A stretch of 6,407 nt of DNA from an uncultured Bacilli bacterium (GTDB lineage: Bacteria; Bacillota_I; Bacilli_A; Mycoplasmatales; Mycoplasmoidaceae): contig CAJGBT010000036.1 in the NCBI GenBank assembly GCA_904501665.1, positions 1 to 6,407 of the forward strand. Direction: 5' to 3'. Below, piece after piece: positions 1 through 6,127 of the stretch (its first letter is position 1; every line of letters begins with the position of its first letter). A program made the translations under genes and the position numbers. Under the pieces are notes generated by a model. The model had not been told where the DNA came from. It worked only from the letters and a program-made list of their open reading frames with translations, and did no database searches.

Positions 1-151
1 AAGATACCATTATTACTCAGAACTTGAGAAAGAAAACATTCCATATGCAAATAGATATATGACTCCACAAGATGCAATTAAACTACTGTATAATTATTAA
101 CAGAAGTGGTATGTCCAAAAAGATGGTCCATTAAACATTAAATTTGAATAA
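1..151 (+). CDS. 3' end of an unidentified plus-strand gene, possibly with an internal stop
   Basis: The most protein-like reading starts at base 2 and gives 32 codons (RYHYYSELEKENIPYANRYM, then TPQDAIKLLYNY) up to a TAA at 98-100. The same frame stays open for another 16 codons (QKWYVQKDGPLNIKFE) to a second TAA at 149-151. Either the gene ends at 100, or the first TAA is a nonsense mutation in a gene that once ended at 151. The intrinsic terminator at 211-238 supports a transcript arriving from the left on this strand. I do not recognise the family. The C-terminus of a mobile-element or phage protein is possible but unproven. Frame 3 is also open to a TAA at 136-138, but its peptide looks less natural. 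Only the last part of the gene is visible, so the call is weak. Confidence 0.4.
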
Positions 152-210
152 TCATAAAAAATAACAATTTTATATTATAATAAATATGTAAAGGTGTTAA
201 TCACATAAGG

Positions 211-238
211 GTCATATCTTCGGGATATGACTTTTTTT
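211..238 (+). terminator. intrinsic terminator of the plus-strand gene
   Basis: An 8-bp perfect stem, GTCATATC (211-218) with GATATGAC (224-231), closes the 5-base loop TTCGG and is followed directly by seven T (232-238). This is a standard Rho-independent terminator for transcription moving left to right. On the minus strand the hairpin follows the HNH gene directly but is trailed by CCTTATG rather than a U-run. It should therefore terminate poorly in that direction, although it may protect the 3' end of the operon mRNA. The T-run overlaps the stop codon of the HNH gene (237-239). Confidence 0.85.
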
Positions 239-530
239 ATTTATTATATTCATTTGATTGATCTTGATTTTTTTTTGAAGTATTACATTTAATATGGACA
301 GCTCTTAAATTATGAATTTTTGAACTACCACCATCTTTTTTAGGAATAATTAAATCAATGTTTCAAGCATATTCACTATTAATGGTTTTAGGATTAGTAA
401 AATGGGATCCATATAACATTAAATTGTTACAAATTGGACATAATCGGTGATTTCTTGGACTACAATCATTTTTTTGACAATCACATTCTTTTGCTAATTT
501 TCAAAGTCGTTCTGTATTATCTCTTAACAT
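237..530 (-). CDS. small HNH-endonuclease-like protein with an altered first catalytic His
   Basis: This 97-residue protein (TGA=Trp at W10 and W56) ends in an HNH signature. It has CPIC at 31-34, then WNIDLIIPKKDGG (56-68), HNLRAVH (73-79) and HIKCNTSK (79-86). HNH nucleases coordinate a metal and nick or cut DNA; the usual core reads DH-x2-P-x(n)-GG, then NL, then H-x2-CN-x2-K. Everything is present except the first His, which is Leu here (D59-L60), so nuclease activity is doubtful. An extra Cys/His cluster precedes the core (C16, C18, C23, H28) and may bind a second zinc. The ATG at 530 is chosen because it is the first Met after the previous gene's stop, 15 bases away. There is no Shine-Dalgarno sequence, but TATAAT sits 7 bases upstream. 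The gene closes the operon. It could be a degenerate nuclease, a DNA- or RNA-binding derivative, or a remnant of a mobile element. Confidence 0.75.
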
Positions 531-537
531 ATATAAT

Positions 538-543
538 ATTATA
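538..543 (-). promoter_or_regulatory. candidate -10 box before the HNH gene
   Basis: A perfect TATAAT lies in the 15-base gap and ends 7 bases before the ATG, the distance at which transcription would begin at the ATG itself. No convincing -35 hexamer lies 16-18 bases upstream, and the gap is entirely A/T, so chance is a real alternative. Confidence 0.35.
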
Positions 544-545
544 TT

Positions 546-2342
546 TTAATTTTGTTGATATGGAATTCAATTTCCTTGATCATCAGCATAAAAATAATTT
601 CCTTGTTCATCTAGATATCATCAAATACCTGTTGCTTCATCTTGTCATTGTTGTGCTTGACTAGTAGTTGTATTGACTTGTTGTGTTCCGTCTTCTTTGT
701 TTGTATCAACTGATTCATTTACTAGATTTAAATCAAAATCATTAAAAGCAGTAGTTTTTTTAGCTTTTTCTACATAAATTTTTTCTTGTTGTTTTCTAAT
801 AGCATCAGCATAAGTTTCATCTTTATTTGAAGAATTATTTTGTTTATTTTTTTGTCTATGTTTTTTAATTAATTTTGCTTTTTTAGGATAACACTTTTCA
901 TAAGATGATTGTACTCAATTGCCTTCAAATAATTCAAAATAGTTGCCTAAACCATCATGATAAAAGGTAGTGCCATTATCATTAATAAATTCTTTATTTG
1001 GTTCATGTTCTTCAATTAAATTAAGATTTAATAAATTATTGTTGTTGTAATAAACTTGATCTTTGGTAGTAGGAATTCATTCATTCATTTTTGGATTAAA
1101 AATAAAATAATTTCCTTCACCATCATGATAAGCATAAATTCCTGGTTGAATTTCAAATTGCTCATTAGGAGCATGAGTTTCAGCAATTTGAATTTTATCT
1201 ACTAAATCAATTGCTTTGGTTTTTAAATCGTTTTTAAATAGTTCATTAACTAATTCTTTATCCTTATTAAGTTGCTTTAATTGTTTTATCTGCTCAATTT
1301 CTTTTTCTTTTAATATTTGTTTAGATTCTTTTAACTTTTCAATTAAATTTGTATCATCAACCACTTCGCTTAAATGTTGTTTTCGCTTAGCACGAGCAGC
1401 TATTAAATCTAACTCTAATTCTTGTAATTTATTTGCTCTTAAAACTTCAAATTCCTTCTCAATATCATAAAATGGTACTCATTGACCATTTTCAGCAATA
1501 AAGTAATTATCTTGACCATCATGATAAATTTGGCGTCTAGGCACCAATTCAAAAGGTTCATTAATTTTATATTTAGTACTAGAAAATGCTTTAGTATTTC
1601 ATTCTTTTATTTTATCAATGATTAATAAACATTCATTTTCTTCAGCTCACATCTGTCTTAGTTTTTCTTTAGATGCTTTAATATCAGATTGGACTTTTTC
1701 ATCTTCTTGCAAGTCTTTTTCTAATTCTTTATTAACATTTGAAATAGTTTCACTAACTTGTTGTAGTTTTTCTTCTTGTTGTTTTTGTTCTTCTAAAATT
1801 TCTTTTTTGCGAGCATCCAATTCTTCTTGAATATCCTTTTCTAATTTTTGATCATCTTTTTGTTTCTTTTCAAACAATTTTTGAATCGTTTCATTTTTAG
1901 CTTTTACTTCTGCTAAACGTTTTTCTTCTTTAATTTTTTTAATTCTTTCCTCTTCAGCAGCTTGAGCTTTTTTGGCTTCTTCTAATTTTTTTCGATCACG
2001 CTCACGGTTTCTATTTTTTTCTTCTGCTCACTTCTTTTCTAATTCTTTCCTTTTAATATATTTTTTAGGATTGTATTTTTTCATTGTTTTATTTAAATTA
2101 TGTTCTAAATCCTTTAGAGTATATTGGAAATCAAAAGCATTACCAGAGATATAAAGATATTCACCTTCATTATTAGTTTTAATTTTAAGGTCAATAATAT
2201 GACGAGAATTTGGACGTTGATAAATTGTAGCAGTTACATTATTAATATATTGCTTATACTTATCATTGTTTAATTTTTTAATTAGTGCTTCTTTAATAGT
2301 GGGATCAACTTCCACATTTAAACATTTAAAATCAACAACCAT
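546..2342 (-). CDS. HPF/RaiA-like domain fused to long coiled coil and four aromatic-glycine repeats
   Basis: A 598-residue protein, continuous only with TGA=Trp; all ten Trp codons are TGA (W105, 232, 248, 288, 422, 476, 566, 574, 575, 592). Residues 1-97 follow the S30AE ribosome-hibernation fold: an NVEVDPTIKEALIKKL start like the NIEVTPALK segment of Bacillus HPF, then beta strands, then DFQYTLKDLEHNLNKTMKKY matching the final helix. HPF/RaiA proteins bind the 30S decoding channel and silence or pair ribosomes. The long-HPF C-terminal dimerisation domain is absent. Residues ~98-245 and ~293-390 are Lys/Glu/Gln-rich predicted coiled coil. Four YHDGxGNYF...W motifs occur at 273-288, 405-422, 461-476 and 576-592. 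I see no signal peptide or membrane segment, so it should be cytoplasmic. The ATG at 2342 lies 16 bases after rpiB, lacks a Shine-Dalgarno sequence and has TATAAT 8 bases upstream. The domain assignment is by eye. I infer a ribosome-tethering or hibernation role. Confidence 0.75.
567..617 (-). repeat. aromatic-glycine repeat 4 (C-terminal)
   Basis: Residues 576-592 read YLDEQGNYFYADDQGNW and are the most divergent copy: YHDG has become YLDE. It follows a double Trp (W574-W575) and stops six residues before the protein end. This copy looks most like the mycoplasma EAGR box or the OCRE motif, both tandem aromatic/Asp/Gly units. Confidence 0.7.
915..962 (-). repeat. aromatic-glycine repeat 3
   Basis: Residues 461-476 read YHDGLGNYFELFEGNW. 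They are preceded by NKEF (449-452), the weaker form of a lead-in also seen before copies 1 and 2. A basic linker (PKKAKLIKKHRQK) follows. The codons for YHDG (TATCATGATGGT) are identical to those in copies 1 and 2. Confidence 0.8.
1077..1130 (-). repeat. aromatic-glycine repeat 2
   Basis: Residues 405-422 read YHDGEGNYFIFNPKMNEW. The lead-in NEQFEIQP (393-400) parallels NEPFELVP before copy 1, so the full repeat unit is about 30 residues. This copy carries two extra residues before the closing Trp. Confidence 0.8.
1479..1526 (-). repeat. aromatic-glycine repeat 1
   Basis: Residues 273-288 read YHDGQDNYFIAENGQW, followed by VPF as in the WxP ending of copies 2 and 4. It is the first motif and sits between the two coiled-coil stretches. 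Confidence 0.8.
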
Positions 2343-2350
2343 ACTATATT

Positions 2351-2356
2351 ATTATA
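2351..2356 (-). promoter_or_regulatory. candidate -10 box before the HPF-like fusion gene
   Basis: TATAAT in the 16-base gap after rpiB ends 8 bases before the ATG. The gap starts with the same twelve bases, stop codon included (TAAAATATAATA), as the gap before the HNH gene. No good -35 is visible, so the call rests on the repeated spacing. Confidence 0.35.
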
Positions 2357-2358
2357 TT

Positions 2359-2826
2359 TTAATAAACTTTCTTTTTACTTGTTTTATTTTCAAATTCATT
2401 GATAAATGCTAAACGATTAGTATGACGTTGTCCTTCAAAAGTAGCATTTATAAAAGCATCTAACATTTTTTTAACTTGATTAAAAGTAAATTCACGAGCT
2501 CCAAAACAAATGACATTAGCATCATTATGAGCTTTAGCTAATCTTGCACTATTAACATTATATAAATTAGCTGCTCGAGCCCCTTGAACTTTATTAGCTG
2601 CCATACACATACCTATTCCTGTCCCACAAATTAAAATACATTCACATTTTAATTTAATGGCTTCTTGCACTGATTTAATTGCATATTGCGCGTAATTTAC
2701 TGATGAATTTTCATCATTTATACCTAAATCAATAATTTGAAATTTATCAGCTAAATATGTAATAATTTTTGTTTTTAATTCCACACCAGCATGATCATTG
2801 GCAATAATAAATCTTCTAATTTCCAT
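2359..2826 (-). CDS. rpiB: ribose-5-phosphate isomerase B
   Basis: A 155-residue RpiB/LacAB-family sugar-phosphate isomerase that interconverts ribose 5-phosphate and ribulose 5-phosphate in the cytoplasmic non-oxidative pentose phosphate pathway. Visible family signatures are NDHAG (10-14), the phosphate and active-site loop CGTGIGMCMAANKV with the expected catalytic Cys at 67, HNDANV with His100, the GAR at 109-111, and FEGQRHTNR near the C-terminus. Length is normal for the family (about 145-155). The common SVDYPDYA segment is SVNYAQYA here (42-49), a mild deviation. The start is supported by AAAGGA at 2842-2837, 10 bases before the ATG and inside the end of tsaC, which stops 3 bases upstream. 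The Bacillus homologue (ywlF) is also downstream of prfA-prmC-tsaC. LacA/LacB is an alternative, but the context favours RpiB. Confidence 0.93.
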   Translation of the reverse strand: MEIRRFIIANDHAGVELKTKIITYLADKFQIIDLGINDENSSVNYAQYAIKSVQEAIKLKCECILICGTGIGMCMAANKVQGARAANLYNVNSARLAKAHNDANVICFGAREFTFNQVKKMLDAFINATFEGQRHTNRLAFINEFENKTSKKKVY

Positions 2827-2829
2827 AAT

Positions 2830-3636
2830 TTATTTTTCCTTTGCTTTTAGTAATGTTTTTTTTCTTTTAAATAAATTAATAAAAGAAGATTTATTTATTC
2901 TTTTCTTTTTATTAGATGGAGTTTGATTTGAATCAAAATATTCACATCAATCTTCAATAGGATATTCAGGTACTAAGTATAAATTTTTAGTAGTATAGGC
3001 TCATGTAGAACGGTTATCATCTAAATCTAAATTATCGATTGCTCTTGTTTTTTGTTGATTTTCTTGATTATAAGGAATGACTATATTTTGATATATTCAT
3101 AAATTAACTTCCCGTTCACTAGGGCTAGTACGTAAGATTTTTCAAGAATCAATATCAATTATTAAAGAGGGGATTGATTTAATAAATGTTTGCTTTTTTT
3201 CTGGGATTACAAAAACTAGATTTTCATCCCAATGATTAAAAATGTTTTTAGCATCAACAATATCTTGAATGATATCACCACCATGAATATTAGCACTAGT
3301 ACAATAAAATATTCTTTTATCAAATGTATTAATAATATCTAATAGTAAATTATCATTAGGCATTCGATAAGCAATCCCGTTTTTTATTACAGTTATTGGA
3401 CCAGGTCAAAAATGATCTAAGAACTTTTTATGTATATCATTTAAATCATGCATTGTTTCATAATTTGCAACTAGACGAACAAAAGGTTTGTTCATTGGTC
3501 TTCTTTTAATATCAAATAATGTTTGTTGGTTTTCAGATAATAAACCTCAAACAGTATCTGTCTTAATAATAAGTGGATATCTTTGCTTAATAAAACTAAA
3601 AATTGCTTCTCGATCTTTTTCTTTAATTGCTAACAT
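2830..3636 (-). CDS. tsaC: threonylcarbamoyl-AMP synthase (YrdC/Sua5 domain) with C-terminal tail
   Basis: A 268-residue protein whose first ~172 residues are a YrdC/Sua5 domain. This enzyme makes threonylcarbamoyl-adenylate from Thr, bicarbonate and ATP, the first step of t6A modification at A37 of ANN-decoding tRNAs. Signatures are KTDTVWGL (25-32, usually KTDTVYGL), KRRPMNKPF (44-52), FWPGPITV (76-83), TSAN (113-116), and PSLIIDIDSWKILRTSP ending at 172. The tail (173-268) contains acidic and aromatic stretches and ends in a Lys/Arg-rich segment; I recognise no domain in it. Several Trp are TGA (W30, W77, W165), so a standard-code caller would shatter this gene. It starts 3 bases after prmC with a weak AGG 9 bases upstream, suggesting translational coupling. 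In Mycoplasma genitalium I recall the corresponding domain being fused to PrmC; here it is separate. Confidence 0.88.
2837..2842 (-). promoter_or_regulatory. Shine-Dalgarno site of rpiB
   Basis: AAAGGA, 10 bases before the rpiB ATG and embedded in the last codons of tsaC. It fixes the rpiB start and is one of only two good Shine-Dalgarno sites in the window. Confidence 0.7.
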
Positions 3637-3639
3637 AAT

Positions 3640-4473
3640 TTACAACCTATTAATTATTATTGCTCGATCTTTATTATTGCTATCCTTTAACACAATTGGT
3701 TCTACTTTTAAATATCTTCTTACTAAGGAAACTACTTTATCAGCTAAATCAAAACCAATTTCCATAGCAATTAAATAAGAGTCAAATAAATAATTACTAA
3801 TTTGTTCTAATATTATTTCATAAAACAATAAACCACGATGAGGTGAATAAATTGCATTATATGGTTCATATTTTAAAATAGAATCATCTAAAGGATAATC
3901 ATAATCAACATATGGTGGATTAAAAACAATAACATTATATTTATCCTTAATATTTTCAAATAAATCAGATTGAATAATTTTGACATCTAATTTATGTTTC
4001 TTAGCGTTTTTTTGAGTGTTTTTTATTGAACTTTTGTCAATATCAGATAAAGTTACATTAAAATAAGGTAATTCTAACTTAATACTCAAACCAATAACAC
4101 CACTACCACAACAAAGATCTAAAACTTTTAATGAAGTTTCTTTTTTAAGAATATTTATAACAGTATCTAATCATTGTTCAGTCTCGTTACGAGGACATAA
4201 AACATTTTCATCAATAATAAAACTATAACCTAAGAAAGAACATGTATTAATAATATAGGCTAATGGTATTTTTTTATTAACATACATATCCATATATTCA
4301 TCTGCTTTTTTTAATACATCTTGTGGAACTTCATCATTAACATAATTAGAAAATGTTAACAAACTATCAATTCTTTTATCTAAAGCATAAATAATTTGAA
4401 AAATTGCATTAGTATTTAATTCTTCTCTTCTTAAAATATTTTGCTGTTTGCTAATATATTCAAGGTAAGTCAT
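3640..4473 (-). CDS. prmC: peptide chain release factor N5-glutamine methyltransferase
   Basis: A 277-residue class I SAM-dependent methyltransferase (HemK/PrmC) that methylates the glutamine of the GGQ motif in release factors. The N-terminal ~95 residues form the helical RF-recognition region and end in PRNETEQW (usual form PRPETE). The SAM-binding motif LDLCCGSG is at 118-125 (commonly LDLGTGSG), SDID follows as the acidic motif, and NPPY, which positions the Gln substrate, is at 185-188. Length is typical (about 275-290). W101 is TGA. The gene starts 8 bases after prfA, its own substrate, the standard bacterial arrangement. There is no Shine-Dalgarno sequence, but a TATAAT straddles the prfA stop, 7 bases before the ATG. 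Confidence 0.95.
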
Positions 4474-4480
4474 ATTTCAT

Positions 4481-4486
4481 ATTATA
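4481..4486 (-). promoter_or_regulatory. candidate -10 box before prmC
   Basis: TATAAT overlaps the prfA TAA stop and ends 7 bases before the prmC ATG. This matches the geometry seen before the two downstream genes that lack Shine-Dalgarno sites. No -35 is evident. Confidence 0.3.
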
Positions 4487-5558
4487 ACTTAAAATTAATC
4501 ATTAATGTAGTTTGCTCATTTGCAATTAAAGCATTAATAATCTCATCAAGTTCTCCTTGCATAATTGTATCTAATTTATTTAATGTTAACCCAATCCGAT
4601 GATCAGTAACACGATTTTGCGGGAAATTGTATGTCCTAATTTTTTCAGAACGCTCACCAGTTCCAACTTGCTCCTTCCGGTCACTAGCTTGTTTTGATCT
4701 TATTTTATTTTCCTCATATTCTCAAATTTTTGCCCGCAGCATTTTCATAGCAGTATCTCTATTAGAGTGTTGCGATTTTCCTTCTTGACAAGCAACAACA
4801 ATACCAGTTGGTAAGTGTGTTAATCTAACAGCTGATTCTGTCCGATTGACATGTTGACCGCCAGCACCACCTGAACGATAAGTATCTTCTCTAATATCAG
4901 CTTTGTTTAACTTAACATCAATTTCATCTAATTCAGGTAATATAGCAACAGTGATAGTTGATGTATGTACCCTTCCTTTAGACTCAGTTGCTGGTACTCT
5001 TTGAACCCGATGTACACCTGATTCAAATTTCATTTTTGAATAAACCTCATCACCACTAATTTGAAAAGAAATATAATCATATCCATGAGCTTGAACTGAT
5101 ATGTCTAATACTTCTATTTTTCAATTTTGAGATTCAGCATATTTTTTATAGACTTCAAAAAGGTCTGCAACAAAGATTGATGATTCATCACCACCTGCTG
5201 CTGGTCGCATTTCAACTATGACATTTTTATCATTATTAGGATCTTTTGGTAATAATAAAATTTGTAATTCTTTTTCCCAAATTGGAATATGGTTTTTATT
5301 AACTATTATTTCTTTAGCTAATTCAATTAATGATGGTTCATTTTCTTCACTAAGAATTTTTTCGGCATCAATAATTTCATTAATCTTTTTTTTATATTCA
5401 ATAAATTTTTCCACGACTTTAGAAATAGATTTTAATTGCTTATTTATTTCAGTCATTCTTTCAACTGAAATTTTGTCATTTTCTAATTCCTTTTCTAACG
5501 ATAATTTAGTGTCATGAACTTTTTGTAAAGCATCAAAAAGTTTTTTATTATATTCCAT
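4482..5558 (-). CDS. prfA: peptide chain release factor 1 (RF1)
   Basis: A 358-residue class I release factor, full length for the family. It recognises UAA and UAG in the ribosomal A site and triggers peptide release. The RF1-type tripeptide anticodon PAT is at 189-191 inside [16 protein letters not shown], not the SPF of RF2. The catalytic GGQ is at 233-235, the same positions as in E. coli RF1, within [17 protein letters not shown] typical [23 protein letters not shown] segment follows. W146 and W279 are TGA, so the gene appears as three pieces under the standard code; one Trp in the N-terminal domain is TGG. In a UGA=Trp organism RF1 is expected to be the only class I factor. The ATG at 5558 follows rpmE by 22 bases and has no Shine-Dalgarno site, only a TGTAAT 6 bases upstream. 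Confidence 0.97.
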
Positions 5559-5580
5559 AAAATAATTACAATTTTAAATT

Positions 5581-5880
5581 CTATAAAGAATCCAAGCCCT
5601 TATTAGCTTTTTGTTTTTTTACTCTAGAAGAAGTGGTTGTTTTGTTTGTTGCTTTTGTAGCAGTCATATTTGCTTTAGCTTGCTCAAATTTTTGTGAAAG
5701 TTTTTCTGATCTTCCACGTAATTGTTTATTTGATAATTTCCCTATATAAAAAGGATGGCATTTTGAACAAACATCAATTGCATGTGATCCTGCTTTTAAT
5801 GTTGTTTGAATTTCAAACTTAGCTCCACATGATGCACATTCAAAACTACATTTGTTAATTTTAGGATGAATATCTCTCAT
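5581..5880 (-). CDS. rpmE: 50S ribosomal protein L31, zinc-binding form
   Basis: A 99-residue L31, which bridges the 50S central protuberance and the 30S head. The family signatures IHPK (4-7) and the DVCSKCHPFYIGK segment (36-48) are present. Four cysteines in CxxC pairs (C15/C18 and C38/C41) make it the zinc-binding C+ type rather than the zinc-free paralogue. It is longer than the usual ~66-85 residues because of a Lys/Thr/Ser-rich basic tail from about residue 65, probably flexible and RNA-contacting. The start is well supported by AGAAGG 8 bases upstream. The TAG stop is followed by prfA, a pairing found widely in Firmicutes and Mollicutes. Confidence 0.96.
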   Translation of the reverse strand: MRDIHPKINKCSFECASCGAKFEIQTTLKAGSHAIDVCSKCHPFYIGKLSNKQLRGRSEKLSQKFEQAKANMTATKATNKTTTSSRVKKQKANKGLDSL

Positions 5881-5888
5881 GCTTTTTA

Positions 5889-5894
5889 CCTTCT
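5889..5894 (-). promoter_or_regulatory. Shine-Dalgarno site of rpmE
   Basis: AGAAGG, 8 bases before the rpmE ATG. It lies in the last two sense codons of the upstream reading frame, so translation of that frame would run over it. Confidence 0.75.
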
Positions 5895-6100
5895 TTTTCT
5901 TTCAATAATAATATTTCGCTTAATTAAATGTCTAATCATATCTGGGATTAATGTATTCATTTCTTGGCGATCTTTATCATCCATCACTTCAAAAGCAGTT
6001 CTTAAAACCTCTATTTCTTGTCAGTAAATTTTTTCAAAAGATTCATCAAAATAATAGGATGTTTTTTTTATTTTTGGCTTTTGATTATAATTAGATTTAG

Positions 6101-6120
6101 TAACAATTAAATTATTGTTA
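6101..6120 (-). repeat. short inverted repeat downstream of the A9 run
   Basis: TAACAAT and ATTGTTA (7 bp, mostly A-T pairs) flank a 6-base loop, 19 bases after the A9 slippery run. This is farther and weaker than usual frameshift-stimulating stems. Confidence 0.35.
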
Positions 6121-6127
6121 TTATTAT

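Noticed and set aside
1..138. Frame 3 reading of the left edge (DTIITQNLRKKTFHMQ...)
   Set aside because: It is open but less protein-like than frame 2, and a short open stretch at the window edge is expected by chance.
152..210. Possible small RNA or promoter between the plus-strand gene end and the terminator
   Set aside because: It is only AT-rich sequence with no structure beyond the terminator hairpin and no open frame.
434..664. Plus-strand ORF of 76 codons
   Set aside because: It lies antisense to the in-frame ends of the fusion and HNH genes, has a hydrophobic Ile/Leu/His-rich peptide typical of complemented AT-rich coding DNA, and has no ribosome site.
1077..1130. YHDGEGNYFIF as a remnant of the long-HPF C-terminal domain (VVYRRKDGNYGLI-like)
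   Set aside because: The similarity is limited to Y, DG, NY and I/F. The rest of that domain is missing, and the motif recurs four times with its own closing Trp, so it is better treated as a separate repeat.
951..1526. The recurring ACCATCATGATA on the plus strand as a CRISPR or regulatory repeat
   Set aside because: The three copies are explained by the encoded YHDG motif, their spacing is irregular (157 and 385 bases apart), and there is no array structure.
1216..2154. Plus-strand ORFs (1216-1470, 1618-1830, 1972-2154) rich in Ser, Phe and Cys
   Set aside because: They are reverse-complement shadows of Lys/Glu/Asp-rich coiled-coil codons on the minus strand.
3488..5517. Plus-strand ORFs at 3488-3778 and 5218-5517
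   Set aside because: They are antisense to well-identified tsaC/prmC and prfA and match no recognisable protein.
546..5558. Many apparent in-frame TGA stops suggesting broken genes
   Set aside because: TGA falls at conserved Trp or aromatic positions in RF1, TsaC and the repeats, and the frames rejoin perfectly, so it is code 4 and not gene decay.
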